Positions 8,636-18,546 are shown, numbered from the stretch's first letter. The stretch: DNA of 42,197 bases from Phenylobacterium sp. (GCF_016793225.1 NZ_JAEUMN010000145.1:1-42197); one strand, 5' to 3'. The notes: a model not told the origin generated them from the sequence alone. Numbers and translations are program-made.

Positions 8636-9129
8636 TGATGCCGCCCGGGGAAGAACAGCCCGTCGTAGTGCGGGCGGCCGTTGTCGTCGAACAGGAACAC
8701 CGCCGCCGCGGCCGGCGGGAAGTTGCGCTGGGCGCGGGCGATCAGGGTCTGGGGCGCGCCGCCCTCCTGCAGCAGCTTGATGGTGAGTTCCTGCAGGCCC
8801 GGATTGTGGCCGACCACCATCACGATGCCGCGGCCCTCGCGCGCGGTCTGGGCCGACCGGCGGATGGTCACCGAGTCGGCGTGGTAGAGATGCTCCTCGA
8901 CGCGCGACTGCGCCGAGGGGAACGCCCCCTGCATCGAGGCCCAGGTCTCCCGCGTCCGCGCGGCGGGAGACACCAGCACCAGATCGGGCGAGAAGCCGAG
9001 CGACGCCAGATGGGCGCCCATCTCGGCCGACTCCTCCACGCCCCGGGGCGCGAGCCGCCGGTCGAAGTCGTCGCCGCTGTCGGAATCCGGCTCGGCCTTG
9101 CCGTGCCGGAAGAGGATCAGCCGATCCAT
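8632..9129 (-). CDS. SixA-like histidine phosphatase
   Basis: A 165-residue member of the histidine phosphatase (phosphoglycerate mutase-like) superfamily. The catalytic RHG triad is at residues 8-10 ([13 protein letters not shown]), followed by the [12 protein letters not shown] segment with the second Arg and by [11 protein letters not shown], which holds the second catalytic His. The short length without an insertion domain matches SixA, which dephosphorylates histidine phosphotransfer domains or PTS proteins. The substrate here is not predictable. First gene of the overlapping trio with DUF952 and pyrD, divergent from metX across about 100 bp. Confidence 0.87.
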   Translation of the reverse strand: MDRLILFRHGKAEPDSDSGDDFDRRLAPRGVEESAEMGAHLASLGFSPDLVLVSPAARTRETWASMQGAFPSAQSRVEEHLYHADSVTIRRSAQTAREGRGIVMVVGHNPGLQELTIKLLQEGGAPQTLIARAQRNFPPAAAAVFLFDDNGRPHYDGLFFPGRHH

Positions 9130-9230
9130 GGACGCTCCCTACCCCGGAGGTTCATAGCCTAGGCGCGGGCCTTCGCAAGCCATTGACACCCCCATTGACA
9201 CCGTGGGGGGCGCGCGGTCCAAGGCGAGCC

Positions 9231-10388
9231 ATGACGGCGCAGGGCCCGATCCAGGCGGACATCGAGGTGGGCGGCGGGACCTGGCGGTTCCCCGCGAGCC
9301 GTCCGCTGCGCCTCGATTCGGGCGCCCAGCTCGCGCCGCTGGAGATCGGCTACAAGACCTACGGCGCCCTGAACGCCGACAGGACCAACGCCGTGCTGGT
9401 GTGCCATGCCCTGTCGGGGGACCAACACCTCGCCTCGACCCATCCGATCACCGGCAAGCCCGGGTGGTGGGATCGGTTCGTCGGGCCCGGCAAGCCGCTG
9501 GATCCCGAGCGCCACTTCATCATCTGCACGAACGTGGTCGGCGGCTGCATGGGGACCACCGGTCCCGCGTCCATCGACGCCAGGACCGGCCAGCCCTACG
9601 GCCTCAGCTTCCCGGTGATCACCATCGCCGACATGGTGCGGGCCCAGGCCATGCTGATCGAGGCGATGGGCATCGAGACCCTCTTCGCCGTGATCGGCGG
9701 GTCCATGGGGGGCATGCAGGCGCTCCAGTGGGCCGCGGACTACCCCGAGAAGATCTTCAGCGTGGTCTGCATCGCGGCCGCCGCCCGCCACTCGGCGCAG
9801 AACATCGCGTTCCACGAGGTGGGCCGCCAGGCGATCATGGCCGACCCCAACTGGTGCGGCGGGGCCTACCTGGCCGCGGGCGTGCGGCCCGAGAAGGGCC
9901 TCGCGGTCGCGCGCATGGCCGCGCACATCACCTACCTCTCGGAGGCGGCGCTGCAGCGGAAGTTCGGCCGCGAGCTGCAGCGCGACGGCCTGTCTTGGGG
10001 CTTCGACGCCGACTTCCAGGTGGAAAGCTACCTGCGCCACCAGGGGACCAGCTTCGTCGACCGTTTCGACGCCAACAGCTACCTCTACATCACGCGCGCG
10101 CTGGACTACTTCGACCTGGCGGCCGGCTACGGCGGCGTGCTGGCCCAGGCCTTCGTGCGCGCCCGCGACGTGAAGTTCTGCGTGCTCAGCTTCTCGTCCG
10201 ACTGGCTCTATCCGACGTCGGAAAGCCGCGACATCGTCCGCGCCCTCAACGGCGCCGGTTGCCGCACCAGCTTCGCCGAGATCGAGACCGACAAGGGCCA
10301 CGACGCCTTCTTCCTGGACGAGCCCCTGCTGGACGCGACCCTGCAGGGCTTCCTCGGCGCCCAGGCGCAGGCGCGGGGCCTTTCCTAG
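9231..10388 (+). CDS. metX: Homoserine O-acyltransferase (MetX)
   Basis: Acylates homoserine from acetyl- or succinyl-CoA, the first committed step of methionine synthesis. It is a 385-residue alpha/beta-hydrolase fold. GGSMGG holds the nucleophile Ser158, and D324 (SSDWLYP) and H357 (DKGHDAFF) complete the triad. Other family landmarks are [21 protein letters not shown] and [20 protein letters not shown] chose ATG 9231 because AAGG lies upstream and the preceding 16 codons have no family similarity. Directly followed by metW, an arrangement conserved in proteobacteria. Whether acetyl- or succinyl-CoA is used cannot be read safely from the sequence. The upstream region carries CATTGACACC twice, 12 bp apart, but no SAM riboswitch I could recognise. 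Confidence 0.95.
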   Translation: MTAQGPIQADIEVGGGTWRFPASRPLRLDSGAQLAPLEIGYKTYGALNADRTNAVLVCHALSGDQHLASTHPITGKPGWWDRFVGPGKPLDPERHFIICTNVVGGCMGTTGPASIDARTGQPYGLSFPVITIADMVRAQAMLIEAMGIETLFAVIGGSMGGMQALQWAADYPEKIFSVVCIAAAARHSAQNIAFHEVGRQAIMADPNWCGGAYLAAGVRPEKGLAVARMAAHITYLSEAALQRKFGRELQRDGLSWGFDADFQVESYLRHQGTSFVDRFDANSYLYITRALDYFDLAAGYGGVLAQAFVRARDVKFCVLSFSSDWLYPTSESRDIVRALNGAGCRTSFAEIETDKGHDAFFLDEPLLDATLQGFLGAQAQARGLS

Positions 10389-10389
10389 C

Positions 10390-11088
10390 GTGCGCGAGGA
10401 TTTCGCCGAGATCCTGAAGCTGGTGCGCCCGAGCGCCCGCGTGCTCGACATCGGCTGCGAGGACGGCGAACTGCTGGAGCTGCTCACCCGCGAGAAGCAG
10501 GTGGACGGGCAGGGCCTGGAGATCAGCCCCGAGGGGGTGGCCCACTGCGTGGCCCGCGGCCTGTCGGTCGTGCAGGGCGACGGCGACCGCGACCTGGACC
10601 ACTTCCCCAGCCGCGGATTCGACTACGCGATCCTCTCGAAGACGCTGCAGCAGATGCGCGACCCCAAGCACGTGCTGTCGGAACTGCTGCGGATCGCCGA
10701 GCAAGCGGTGGTCTCCGTGCCGAACTTCGGGCACTGGAAGGTCCGCTGGGCGCTGCTCTCCCGCGGCCGGATGCCCGAGACGGGCGTGCTGCCCGAGCCG
10801 TGGTACTCCACGCCGAACATCCACCTGTGCACGCTGCGCGACTTCGTCGGCCTGTGCGACACCCTGGGCCTGCGCATCGACGCCTGCGCCTCGCTGAGCG
10901 GCGGCAAGCCGGCCCGGCCGATCGACCCCCGCGCGCCGATCGAGAACTGGCGCGCCGAAACCGCCCTCTTCCTGCTGAGCCGACGGGCCGAACCGTCGAC
11001 GGGCGCCGCGCCCCCGCAGAACCTCTTCGGCGAGGTGGAGCTGCCCAGGCCCGAAGCGCCGCCCGCGAGGAAGCCCCGGCGGCGCTAG
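10390..11088 (+). CDS. metW: MetW methyltransferase-fold protein
   Basis: A 232-residue SAM-methyltransferase-fold protein paired with MetX; in other proteobacteria MetW is reported to be required with MetX for homoserine acylation. The SAM-binding motif is VLDIGCEDGELLELL near residue 18, followed by GLEISPEGVAHC, GDGDRDLDHFP and VPNFGHWKVRWAL. It starts at GTG one base after the metX stop, a near overlap. The C-terminal 30 residues are Pro/Arg rich and probably disordered (PEAPPARKPRRR). The family assignment is firm from context and motifs. Confidence 0.93.
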   Translation: MREDFAEILKLVRPSARVLDIGCEDGELLELLTREKQVDGQGLEISPEGVAHCVARGLSVVQGDGDRDLDHFPSRGFDYAILSKTLQQMRDPKHVLSELLRIAEQAVVSVPNFGHWKVRWALLSRGRMPETGVLPEPWYSTPNIHLCTLRDFVGLCDTLGLRIDACASLSGGKPARPIDPRAPIENWRAETALFLLSRRAEPSTGAAPPQNLFGEVELPRPEAPPARKPRRR

Positions 11089-11154
11089 GCGGGGCGGCGG
11101 GAGCCGGGCCTGACGCGTGCGGTTCCGAGTGAGGCGCTGTCCTTGCGTCTGTCA

Positions 11155-11184
11155 TCCCGGTTTCCGCGCAGCGGAACACCGGGA
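11155..11184. repeat. REP-like intergenic palindrome, copy 1
   Basis: A two-part inverted repeat: outer arms TCCCGGT and ACCGGGA, inner arms TTCCGC and GCGGAA, loop GCA, with one unpaired base. It lies in the 209-bp gap between the metW stop and the convergent gene end, and is followed by GACCCATAGACTCCGTGGGTCC, itself a short inverted repeat. The CCGGGACCCA core recurs at 33148-33158. I see no gene in this gap. Confidence 0.7.
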
Positions 11185-11297
11185 CCCATAGACTCCGTGG
11201 GTCCGGAAAGAACTCGGCGGGCGACGCTCGCGGGCGCCGCCGCCGCCATCGGAGGGTAGGGTCGGTTCGCGGGTGAGGCCGAGCCTCCCGCCGCCCC

Positions 11298-12050
11298 TCA
11301 CCGGATGCGGATCGTCTGCGTGCGGCCGTGCTTGAGGATCAGGCGGCGGAGCTGGATGGCGACCGGGCCGCGTGGGGCGGGCGTGACGAGGTACTGGCGG
11401 CCGGCGCCGCCGAGGTAGCTGAAGGGGTCGTTCGACATCAGCGTGAGGCGCAGCACCTCGCCCGTGTCCTGGCGCAGGGCGAAGGCCTCGGGATAGTCCA
11501 CGTTGAAGTCGGCGACGGTGACGCGCACCTGGCCGCCGGCGGGGCGCCGGCCCCAGGTCTTCACGGCGTTGGTCAGGCTGGCGACGATCATCGCCCGCAT
11601 CTCGGCCTTCAGCGGCGTCTCCGGGTCGAACCTCGGCCCGCAGGCCGCCGGCAGTTCGAGCCGCAGGCGCTCGGTGCGGCCGCCGTAGACGCGCCGGCGG
11701 TCACGCTCGTAGGCCGGCTCGCCGCGGAGGAGGTCGATGTTGTAGCCCGAGCGCTGGGTCACCACCGGGCCCGCCGAGCGGCCGACGAGGACGTAGCTGT
11801 CGGCCCACTTGGGCGTGCGCGGCACGGCGCGCATGTCCTCGCTCCAGGCGTAGGCCATAGCGCCGGCGAGGCGGACGTCGACGGTCACGGTCTGGCCCAG
11901 CCGGGCGTAGGGATCGCCCCACCAGACGCGGCTGAAGCAGACGTGCCGCCTCAGCGCCTCGGCGACCTGGCCGGTGGTGAGGTCGGCGGCCACGGCCGGC
12001 GCGCCGCCCACGACCCCCAACAGCAGGACGGCCGCAGCCCACGCCCGCAA
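11298..12050 (-). CDS. Unrecognised secreted protein, about 250 aa
   Basis: The reading frame opens with a signal peptide (RAWAAAVLLLG, then APAVAADL with a likely cleavage after AVA). The mature protein begins with a short helix and VCFSRVWWGDPYARLGQ, followed by beta-rich sequence (QTVTVDVRLAG, QVRVTVADFNVDY, EVLRLTLMSNDPFSYLGG) and ends in a basic strand. Two cysteines are visible in the mature part. I do not recognise the family. There is no ATG. TTG at 12050 is chosen because it starts the signal peptide; a CTG overlapping the P-II stop is an alternative. The gap to the P-II gene is only 17 bp, so co-transcription is likely. Confidence 0.68.
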   Translation of the reverse strand: MRAWAAAVLLLGVVGGAPAVAADLTTGQVAEALRRHVCFSRVWWGDPYARLGQTVTVDVRLAGAMAYAWSEDMRAVPRTPKWADSYVLVGRSAGPVVTQRSGYNIDLLRGEPAYERDRRRVYGGRTERLRLELPAACGPRFDPETPLKAEMRAMIVASLTNAVKTWGRRPAGGQVRVTVADFNVDYPEAFALRQDTGEVLRLTLMSNDPFSYLGGAGRQYLVTPAPRGPVAIQLRRLILKHGRTQTIRIR

Positions 12051-12067
12051 GATGGCTCGGAGCGTCG

Positions 12068-12412
12068 TCAGCCCGCGATCGCCGCGGCGTCCTGCTCGCC
12101 CGTGCGGATGCGCAGCGCCCGCTCGAGGTCCAGGACGAAGATCTTGCCGTCGCCGATCTTGTTGGTGTTCGCGGTGGACTGGATGGCCTCCACCACCGCG
12201 TCGGCGATGTCGCTCGGCACGGCGATCTCCAGCTTCACCTTGGGCAGCAGCTTCACCTCGTACTCGGCGCCCCGGTACACCTCGGTCTTCCCGCGCTGGC
12301 GGCCGTAGCCCCGCACCTCGGTCACGGTGAGGCCCGAGGCGCCCGCCTCGGTCACCGCGTCGAGCACGGCGTCGAGCCGGCTGGGCTTGATGACCGCGAT
12401 GATCAGCTTCAT
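12068..12412 (-). CDS. P-II family nitrogen regulatory protein
   Basis: A 114-residue trimeric signal protein sensing ATP/ADP and 2-oxoglutarate. It starts MKLIIAVIKPSRLD. The T-loop is RGYGRQRGKTEVYRGAEYEV with the uridylylation target Tyr51. The B-loop is NTNKIGDGKIFV and the C-loop RIRTGEQDAAAI. All ligand residues look intact. The ATG follows seven non-homologous in-frame codons that I excluded. It is neither next to glnA nor to amtB, so GlnB versus GlnK cannot be settled by context, and I give no symbol. Followed by a gene for an unknown exported protein, an unusual partner for a P-II gene. Confidence 0.95.
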   Translation of the reverse strand: MKLIIAVIKPSRLDAVLDAVTEAGASGLTVTEVRGYGRQRGKTEVYRGAEYEVKLLPKVKLEIAVPSDIADAVVEAIQSTANTNKIGDGKIFVLDLERALRIRTGEQDAAAIAG

Positions 12413-12457
12413 GCGACCTGGCCTCCGAACCAAGAGCGGGTTTGTCGGACCCTAACG

Positions 12458-13216
12458 CTAAGGCCTTCGTCGCCGACGCGCCAGCGGTCCTCGCGAGGCC
12501 GCGGTCACGCCGGGCGCAGGCAGCAGCACCGGGCGCGGCGCCCGGACGCGGTGACCCTGCGGCTTCACCGCGAACGTCTGCTTGACCGCCTCCATCAGCA
12601 GCAGGCCCGCGAAGCCCGGCCAGAGCCGCGATCCCGCCTGCTCGAACCCCTCGGCCCAGCCGGCCATCCACCCCACGGGCGGCACGTACAGCGCGCGGGT
12701 CCAGCCCGAGGGCTCCAGATCGGCGTCGCGGAGCAGTTCGGCGAGCTGGCTTCGGGTGTAGGGGCGGCCGTGGCCGAAGGGCGTCTTCTCGGTGTTGGCC
12801 CACAGGCCGTTGCGCGAGGCCACCGTGATGATCGCCCGGCCGGACGGCGCGAGCACGCGCCACACCTCGCGCAGGTAGCCGACCGGGTCGGGACTCTCCT
12901 CCAGCCCGTGGACCACCAGCACGCGGTCGAACAGCGCGTTCTGGAACGGCAGCGCGTCCTCGGGCGTGAGCGTGGCGAGGTTCGGCGCTTCGGCGGGCCA
13001 CACCTCCACGCCCTGCTGCGCCGGCATTCCGGCCACCACGCGCCGGGCGGTCGCGCTGAGCGGGCCCACGAACGGCGTCGCATAGCCCAGGGCCAGCAGG
13101 TCGAGGCCGTGAGCGTCGCCCCAGGCTTCCAGCAGCTTGCGCTCGACCATGGCGCGCGCGGCCCGGCCGAGATCGGAGGCGTAGAACTGGCGAAGCTCGA
13201 GCACGTCGCGACGCAT
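12458..13216 (-). CDS. Class I SAM-dependent methyltransferase
   Basis: A 252-residue protein with a methyltransferase-11 type core: LDLLALGYATPFVG as a divergent motif I, LPFQNALFDRVLVVHGLEESPDP (post-II region) and LREVWRVLAPSGRAIITVASR (motif III). The C-terminal 40 residues are Arg/Pro rich. The glycine loop of motif I is weak compared with canonical enzymes, so cofactor binding may be altered. It is divergent from gloB, separated by 67 bp, a neighbourhood I believe is common in alphaproteobacteria. Substrate unknown. Confidence 0.85.
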   Translation of the reverse strand: MRRDVLELRQFYASDLGRAARAMVERKLLEAWGDAHGLDLLALGYATPFVGPLSATARRVVAGMPAQQGVEVWPAEAPNLATLTPEDALPFQNALFDRVLVVHGLEESPDPVGYLREVWRVLAPSGRAIITVASRNGLWANTEKTPFGHGRPYTRSQLAELLRDADLEPSGWTRALYVPPVGWMAGWAEGFEQAGSRLWPGFAGLLLMEAVKQTFAVKPQGHRVRAPRPVLLPAPGVTAASRGPLARRRRRP

Positions 13217-13283
13217 GCGCCCTGGCTAGGCTCGACGGGCGCGCTCGACCAGCCTAAATCGTGTGCCGCCCCCGGAGCTTCCC

Positions 13284-14045
13284 ATGCCGCTGACCGTCCA
13301 CCAGTTCCCCTGCCTCTCCGACAACTACGGCTTCCTCGTGCGCGACGAGGCCACCGGCAAGACGGCCTGCATCGACACGCCCGAGACCGCGGCGATCCTG
13401 CGCGAGCTGGAGACGCTGGGCTGGGAGCTGGACATGATCCTCAACACCCACTGGCACCCGGACCACGCCGGCGGCAACGCCGACATCAAGGCGGTCACGG
13501 GCTGCACCATCGTCGGGCCGCAGGAGGTCACCCGCATCGCCCCCCTGGACCGCGAGGTCGGCCAGGGCGACGTGGTCGAGCTGGGCGAGACCCGCTTCCG
13601 GGTGCTGGACACCGGGGGGCACACCCTGGGTCATGTGAGCTTCGTGGACGACGCCGACCGCATCGCCTTCGTGGGCGACACCCTGTTCGCCCTGGGCTGC
13701 GGGCGCCTGTTCGAGGGGACCGCCGAGCAGATGTGGGAGAGCCTGCAGCAGCTGGCCGCCCTGCCCGACGACACCACCGTCTACTGCGCCCACGAGTATA
13801 CCGCCTCCAACGCCCGCTTCGCGCTCTCGGTGGACGAGTCCCAGGCCCTGAAGGACCGCGCCGCCCAGATCTTCGCGGCCCGCGAGAAGGGCGAGTGGAC
13901 GGTGCCCACCACCATCGGCCTGGAGAAGGCCACCAACCCGTTCCTGCGCGCGCCGGCCCTGGCGGCCAAGGTGGGGGCGGCGGGCGCCCCCGACCACCAG
14001 GCCTTCGCCGCCGTCCGCGAGGCCAAGGACAACTTCAAGGGCTGA
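13284..14045 (+). CDS. gloB: Hydroxyacylglutathione hydrolase (glyoxalase II)
   Basis: Hydrolyses S-lactoylglutathione to lactate and glutathione, completing methylglyoxal detoxification. It is a 253-residue metallo-beta-lactamase fold with the binuclear metal motif THWHPDHAGG, then DTGGHTLGHVSF, FVGDTLFALGCGRLFEGT and YCAHEYT. The C-terminal domain has NPFLRAP, including the Arg used in glutathione binding. ATG 13284 is chosen because GGAG lies about six bases upstream and the preceding seven codons do not fit the family. Confidence 0.95.
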   Translation: MPLTVHQFPCLSDNYGFLVRDEATGKTACIDTPETAAILRELETLGWELDMILNTHWHPDHAGGNADIKAVTGCTIVGPQEVTRIAPLDREVGQGDVVELGETRFRVLDTGGHTLGHVSFVDDADRIAFVGDTLFALGCGRLFEGTAEQMWESLQQLAALPDDTTVYCAHEYTASNARFALSVDESQALKDRAAQIFAAREKGEWTVPTTIGLEKATNPFLRAPALAAKVGAAGAPDHQAFAAVREAKDNFKG

Positions 14046-14131
14046 CGCATCGGGGGCGCAGACCTCGGGGCCGATGGGCGCTCGCGACGGCCAGAGGGGA
14101 TGTCGCAAACGTGGCCGTCGTCGCGAGCGCC

Positions 14132-14734
14132 CTAGAACTGCTCGCGCCTCGCCATTGGCGAACGCCCAGCCCTCCCGAAGCTGCCCATCCTCCAACTCGC
14201 CTGGACGGTGAACGGCGGGTCCAGACTGGAGACAAAGAAGGGCGGGTCCCAGGGCAGGAGGTCGGGGAAGGACTCAGGCCTTAGCGTGCCTGTCGCCAAG
14301 CCGCTGAGAAAGTCAGTAAGGTCGCAAGCGATCAACTCGATGCCGGCGTTGTCGTGATCATGGATCGCGATCGTCCAATCCCGCGGCTCGCCACGCATCA
14401 GCCAGCAGAGTTCATCGCCGTTATCGGTGCCCCCGAACGGAAGAAGGCCGCCCTTCTCCGGCCACAGGGGATAGGGGACCTCGCCGACTTCGCGCATGAC
14501 TTTGCAGACCCGGGACGCCTGATGCTCCAGTCGGACGTTTGGATTCCTCGATCGCGGAAGGTTTACGCTCAGGAACTGCATGAAATAGCAGTGCCCGTAG
14601 AGCCGAACGAAGTCCTTGTAGTCCGGTGGAAGGGCCGTCTGAAGTTCGCGCTCGAGGGGCTCCCAGGGACCCAGGAACGGCTCGCCGGGCCGCTCGGGCG
14701 GCGGCGCGGCGGCGATGAGGCGCGCGATACTCAC
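14132..14734 (-). CDS. SUKH (SMI1/KNR4) family protein, probable immunity protein
   Basis: A 200-residue protein with SUKH-superfamily features: LERELQTALPPDYKDFVRLYG near residues 28-47, LLPFGGTDNGDELCWLMRG at 97-114 and W120 in the GEPRDWTIAI strand. SUKH proteins are the commonest immunity proteins in bacterial polymorphic toxin systems and bind directly to nuclease toxins. The start is GTG, sharing 4 bp (GTGA) with the stop of the upstream endonuclease-like gene, so the two are translationally coupled and almost certainly a toxin-immunity pair. The C-terminal 20 residues are basic and not part of the fold. Confidence 0.85.
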   Translation of the reverse strand: MSIARLIAAAPPPERPGEPFLGPWEPLERELQTALPPDYKDFVRLYGHCYFMQFLSVNLPRSRNPNVRLEHQASRVCKVMREVGEVPYPLWPEKGGLLPFGGTDNGDELCWLMRGEPRDWTIAIHDHDNAGIELIACDLTDFLSGLATGTLRPESFPDLLPWDPPFFVSSLDPPFTVQASWRMGSFGRAGRSPMARREQF

Positions 14735-15663
14735 CGGCGCAGGCCAGAGGGGTTTGCGATGACCTTCGCCGTGGAGCGGCGAGAGCCGCGGGCTGTCATG
14801 AGAATCATGCCGGGCGGCTTTGCGCCGCCACGACCGTCGTAGATCGGTGTCACTGAGTACTCGACCACTTCCCCGGACCTGGCCCTGCGAGCCACATCGT
14901 TCTCGAAGACCTTCATGTGGCTGTTGTTTGTGGGATCCTGACGCAGGGTCACGAAGTTTCGACGGTCGTTGTATGACCCGTCCAGCTGAGCGGCGTGCAG
15001 GTGACCGCGCGCCTCACGGTACCTCCGGCCATCGCCCTGCCAACCGGGTGGCTGAATTCGGCGGTCGGCCCTTCGCCCCGGCCCCACCATGTCACGCGTG
15101 ACGAATGCACTCGTGCCCTGTGGATTCCCAAACGCGTCAAGCTCACGATACATTATCGGCTCTCGCGGCAGATGAGGCGGCTCCGGTGCAGAGCGCCTCG
15201 GGGGAGGCCCACCACGGGGGAAGCCGCCTCGGGGCGCGCGTCCGGTCATCGCCGTATCGGCGAGACCTACGCCGACGAGGGCCGCGTCCCTGGTGCTTTG
15301 CTGAGCCCCCAATGCCGTTGCCGCCAGGTACCCGAGACTTCCAATTGGGCTCTGCGCCATGAATCGGACCCTCTCCGCGGCGCGTCGCTGTTCTTCCCGC
15401 GCCTCTGGGGTGAGGCCGTCCGCGGGATCGGGGACAGGGATCAAGACGTTGGCGCGCCCATTGTCGACCTCGACGAAGGTCTGACCACCTCGCGAAACGG
15501 TCATCCTCAGGCTCGGCGAAGCCTGGCGAAGGGCGCTCAGCAGCAGGGACGATGATGTGGGGAAGCTGGAGAACGGGTGAGGGAAAACGCCACCAACGCC
15601 GGGAGGCGGCATACGAGGATCTGAAGACGATCGCGCGGGTTCGCGCGACGACGGCTTGACCAT
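14731..15663 (-). CDS. DNA/RNA non-specific endonuclease-like protein, probable toxin
   Basis: A 310-residue protein. The C-terminal half (about 168-305) looks like the Endonuclea_NS_2 class of toxin nucleases: YRELDAFGNPQGTSAFVT, then EARGHLHAAQLDGSYNDRRN with the candidate catalytic His221, Asn232 and Asn236, then FVTLRQDPTNNSHM, EVVEYSVTPIYDG and PPGMILMTARG. The N-terminal half is Ser/Pro/Gly rich with a short motif (SPIGSLGYLAA, 106-116, and STRDAALVGVGLADTAMTG). No signal peptide, PAAR, VgrG, RHS or CdiA region is visible, so the delivery route is unknown. A good ribosome-binding site, GAGGAAATCC before ATG, sets the start. Overlaps the SUKH gene by 4 bp. Function as a toxin is inferred. 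Confidence 0.8.
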   Translation of the reverse strand: MVKPSSREPARSSSDPRMPPPGVGGVFPHPFSSFPTSSSLLLSALRQASPSLRMTVSRGGQTFVEVDNGRANVLIPVPDPADGLTPEAREEQRRAAERVRFMAQSPIGSLGYLAATALGAQQSTRDAALVGVGLADTAMTGRAPRGGFPRGGPPPRRSAPEPPHLPREPIMYRELDAFGNPQGTSAFVTRDMVGPGRRADRRIQPPGWQGDGRRYREARGHLHAAQLDGSYNDRRNFVTLRQDPTNNSHMKVFENDVARRARSGEVVEYSVTPIYDGRGGAKPPGMILMTARGSRRSTAKVIANPSGLRR

Positions 15664-15731
15664 GGATTTCCTCGACGTGTGGCCTCATGCTGAGAAGCCC
15701 AAGAGAAAAGGGTCTCAGAAAAAGGCCGTTT

Positions 15732-15737
15732 TGTCAA
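15732..15737 (-). promoter_or_regulatory. Candidate -35 element upstream of the toxin-immunity pair
   Basis: A perfect TTGACA on the minus strand lies 69 bp before the toxin ATG, in a locally AT-rich pocket (AAAACGGCCTTTTTCTG follows). The expected -10 position (GACCCT) is a poor match, so this is only a candidate. Confidence 0.3.
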
Positions 15738-15761
15738 GAACAGAGACGGAACATTGTCCCT

Positions 15762-16529
15762 CTACCGCCCCGCCGCGACCTGCATGATGCGCTTCGACGA
15801 CGGGCGACCCGCGAGACCCTGGGACGGGGCGACGACGATGCGGAGCACGCCGTCCTTGAGGGTCACGGTGGGCTTCTTGCCCTCTTCGAACCGCACGATG
15901 TTGAACTGGCCGAAGACGCTGCGGCCGCCGCGGCGTTCGGCCGCCATGCGGATGAAGGCGAGGCTGGTGACGAGGGCGGCGTCGCCCACCAGGGCCGAAC
16001 CCGCGGGCGTCACGCGGCGGGCCTCGAAGACGATCGTGCGCCGCGCCACGCGGCCCGAGCGGTAGCTGGCCTGCAGGAGCCGCTCGCCGAGGGCGCCGGG
16101 GCTCAGCGGCGCGAGCCGCAGCGGGAAGCCGCCGCCCGCCAGCGAGACGGCCTCGCCGTTGGGCCGTTCGTCCGAGAAGAGGGTGAGCCCGCCCAGGCGG
16201 GTGGCGCGCAGGACGGGCTCGCCCAGTTCGTCCTTGTAGATCACGTCGCCGCGGGGCGCGGGGCTCGGGGCCAGCACCCACACCTCGGGGCTGTCCTCGA
16301 ACTTGAGCATGGGCGTGGGCTGGGTGCGGTCCAGGACGAAGACCCGGCCTTCCTCGGACACGAAGCGGGCGACCGGCGGGCCGGCCACCTGGCCGCCGGA
16401 CCGCCTGGCCAGGCTGTCCCGCAGGCGATCGACCGGGCCGGCGTCGGCCGCCGCGGGCGCGCCAAGCGCCACGGCGCCCAGCAGCGCCGCCACCATGGCC
16501 CTCCTCGACGCCGTCCGCTCACCTTTCAT
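15762..16529 (-). CDS. DUF4908-like exported protein
   Basis: A 255-residue protein with a signal peptide (RRAMVAALLGAVALGAPAAADA, probable cleavage near residue 30). The mature part is predicted mostly beta and ends with FGQFNIVRFEEGKKPTVTLKDGVLRIVVAPSQ. I associate it with the DUF4908 family found in Caulobacterales; no function is known. It lies 55 bp downstream of phaB on the same strand, so it could be the third gene of the phaA-phaB transcript, although a periplasmic protein has no obvious role in PHB metabolism. Confidence 0.7.
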   Translation of the reverse strand: MKGERTASRRAMVAALLGAVALGAPAAADAGPVDRLRDSLARRSGGQVAGPPVARFVSEEGRVFVLDRTQPTPMLKFEDSPEVWVLAPSPAPRGDVIYKDELGEPVLRATRLGGLTLFSDERPNGEAVSLAGGGFPLRLAPLSPGALGERLLQASYRSGRVARRTIVFEARRVTPAGSALVGDAALVTSLAFIRMAAERRGGRSVFGQFNIVRFEEGKKPTVTLKDGVLRIVVAPSQGLAGRPSSKRIMQVAAGR

Positions 16530-16584
16530 GACAGGTCAGCAGATGCCCGTGGATCGGGGCGTTTTTTCGACGCGGCGAGGGCTT

Positions 16585-17310
16585 TCACCCGACCATGTAC
16601 TGTCCGCCGTTGAGGGATAGCGTCGCCCCCGTCACATAGCCTGCCCGTTCGCCGGCCAGGAACGCGACCATGTCGGCGATCTCGTCGCCGGTCCCGAGTC
16701 GGCCCACCGGAATCTGCGCGACGATCCCTTCCAGAACCTTTTCGGGGACGGCCTGCACCATCTCGGTGTCGATGTAGCCGGGGGCGATGCAGTTCACGGT
16801 GACGCCCTTGCGGGCGTTCTCGAGCGCGAGCGCCTTGGTGAAGCCGATCATCCCGGCCTTGGCGGCCGAGTAGTTGGTCTGCCCCATCTGGCCCTTCTGG
16901 CCGTTGATCGACGAGATGTTGACGATCCGGCCCCAGCCGCGGTCGCGCATGCCCTCGATGACCTGGCGGGTCATGTTGAAGAGGGAGTCCATGTTGACGC
17001 GGATGACCTCGCTCCACTGCTCCGAGGTCATCTTGTGGAAGACGCCGTCGCGGGTGATGCCGGCGTTGTTCACCAGCACGTCGATGGGCCCAAGCTCCCG
17101 CTCGACGGCCTCGGCGGCGTGCTTGCAGTCCATGAAGTTGCCGACGTTGCCCTTGATGACCATGGCGCCGGTCTCGCGCTTGAGCGCCTCGGCCGCGGCG
17201 TCGTTGCCGGAATAGCCGGCCGCCACCTTCATCCCGTCGGCGCACAGCCGCTCGACGATCGCCCGACCGATGCCACGGGTTCCGCCCGTGACCAGCGCTA
17301 CCCTGGCCAT
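16585..17310 (-). CDS. phaB: Acetoacetyl-CoA reductase
   Basis: Reduces acetoacetyl-CoA to (R)-3-hydroxybutyryl-CoA with NADPH, the second step of polyhydroxybutyrate synthesis. A 241-residue classical SDR: cofactor loop TGGTRGIG at 8-15, NNAG at 81-84, and catalytic Ser134, Tyr147 and Lys151 (YSAAK). PhaB-specific sequence includes [21 protein letters not shown] and the C-terminal [12 protein letters not shown]. It follows phaA by 60 bp on the same strand. FabG is the nearest alternative, but the [12 protein letters not shown]-type signature and the context point to PhaB. Confidence 0.95.
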   Translation of the reverse strand: MARVALVTGGTRGIGRAIVERLCADGMKVAAGYSGNDAAAEALKRETGAMVIKGNVGNFMDCKHAAEAVERELGPIDVLVNNAGITRDGVFHKMTSEQWSEVIRVNMDSLFNMTRQVIEGMRDRGWGRIVNISSINGQKGQMGQTNYSAAKAGMIGFTKALALENARKGVTVNCIAPGYIDTEMVQAVPEKVLEGIVAQIPVGRLGTGDEIADMVAFLAGERAGYVTGATLSLNGGQYMVG

Positions 17311-17370
17311 GCCGTCCTTACCTCCCTGCGCAACTCATCCCCGGGGGCGGTTGGTCCGCCGCTCGGACAA

Positions 17371-18546
<1,176 letters not shown>

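Noticed and set aside
9130-9230. SAM riboswitch before metX
   Set aside because: No SAM-II, SAM-V or SAH consensus could be found; only a direct repeat of CATTGACACC, without a matching -10 box.
12595-13083. Alternative frame within the methyltransferase gene
   Set aside because: Arg/Ser-rich shadow of the real gene, no motifs.
16241-16522. Alternative frame in the DUF4908-like gene
   Set aside because: Shadow translation of Arg/Pro/Ser-rich sequence; the chosen frame has a signal peptide and normal composition.
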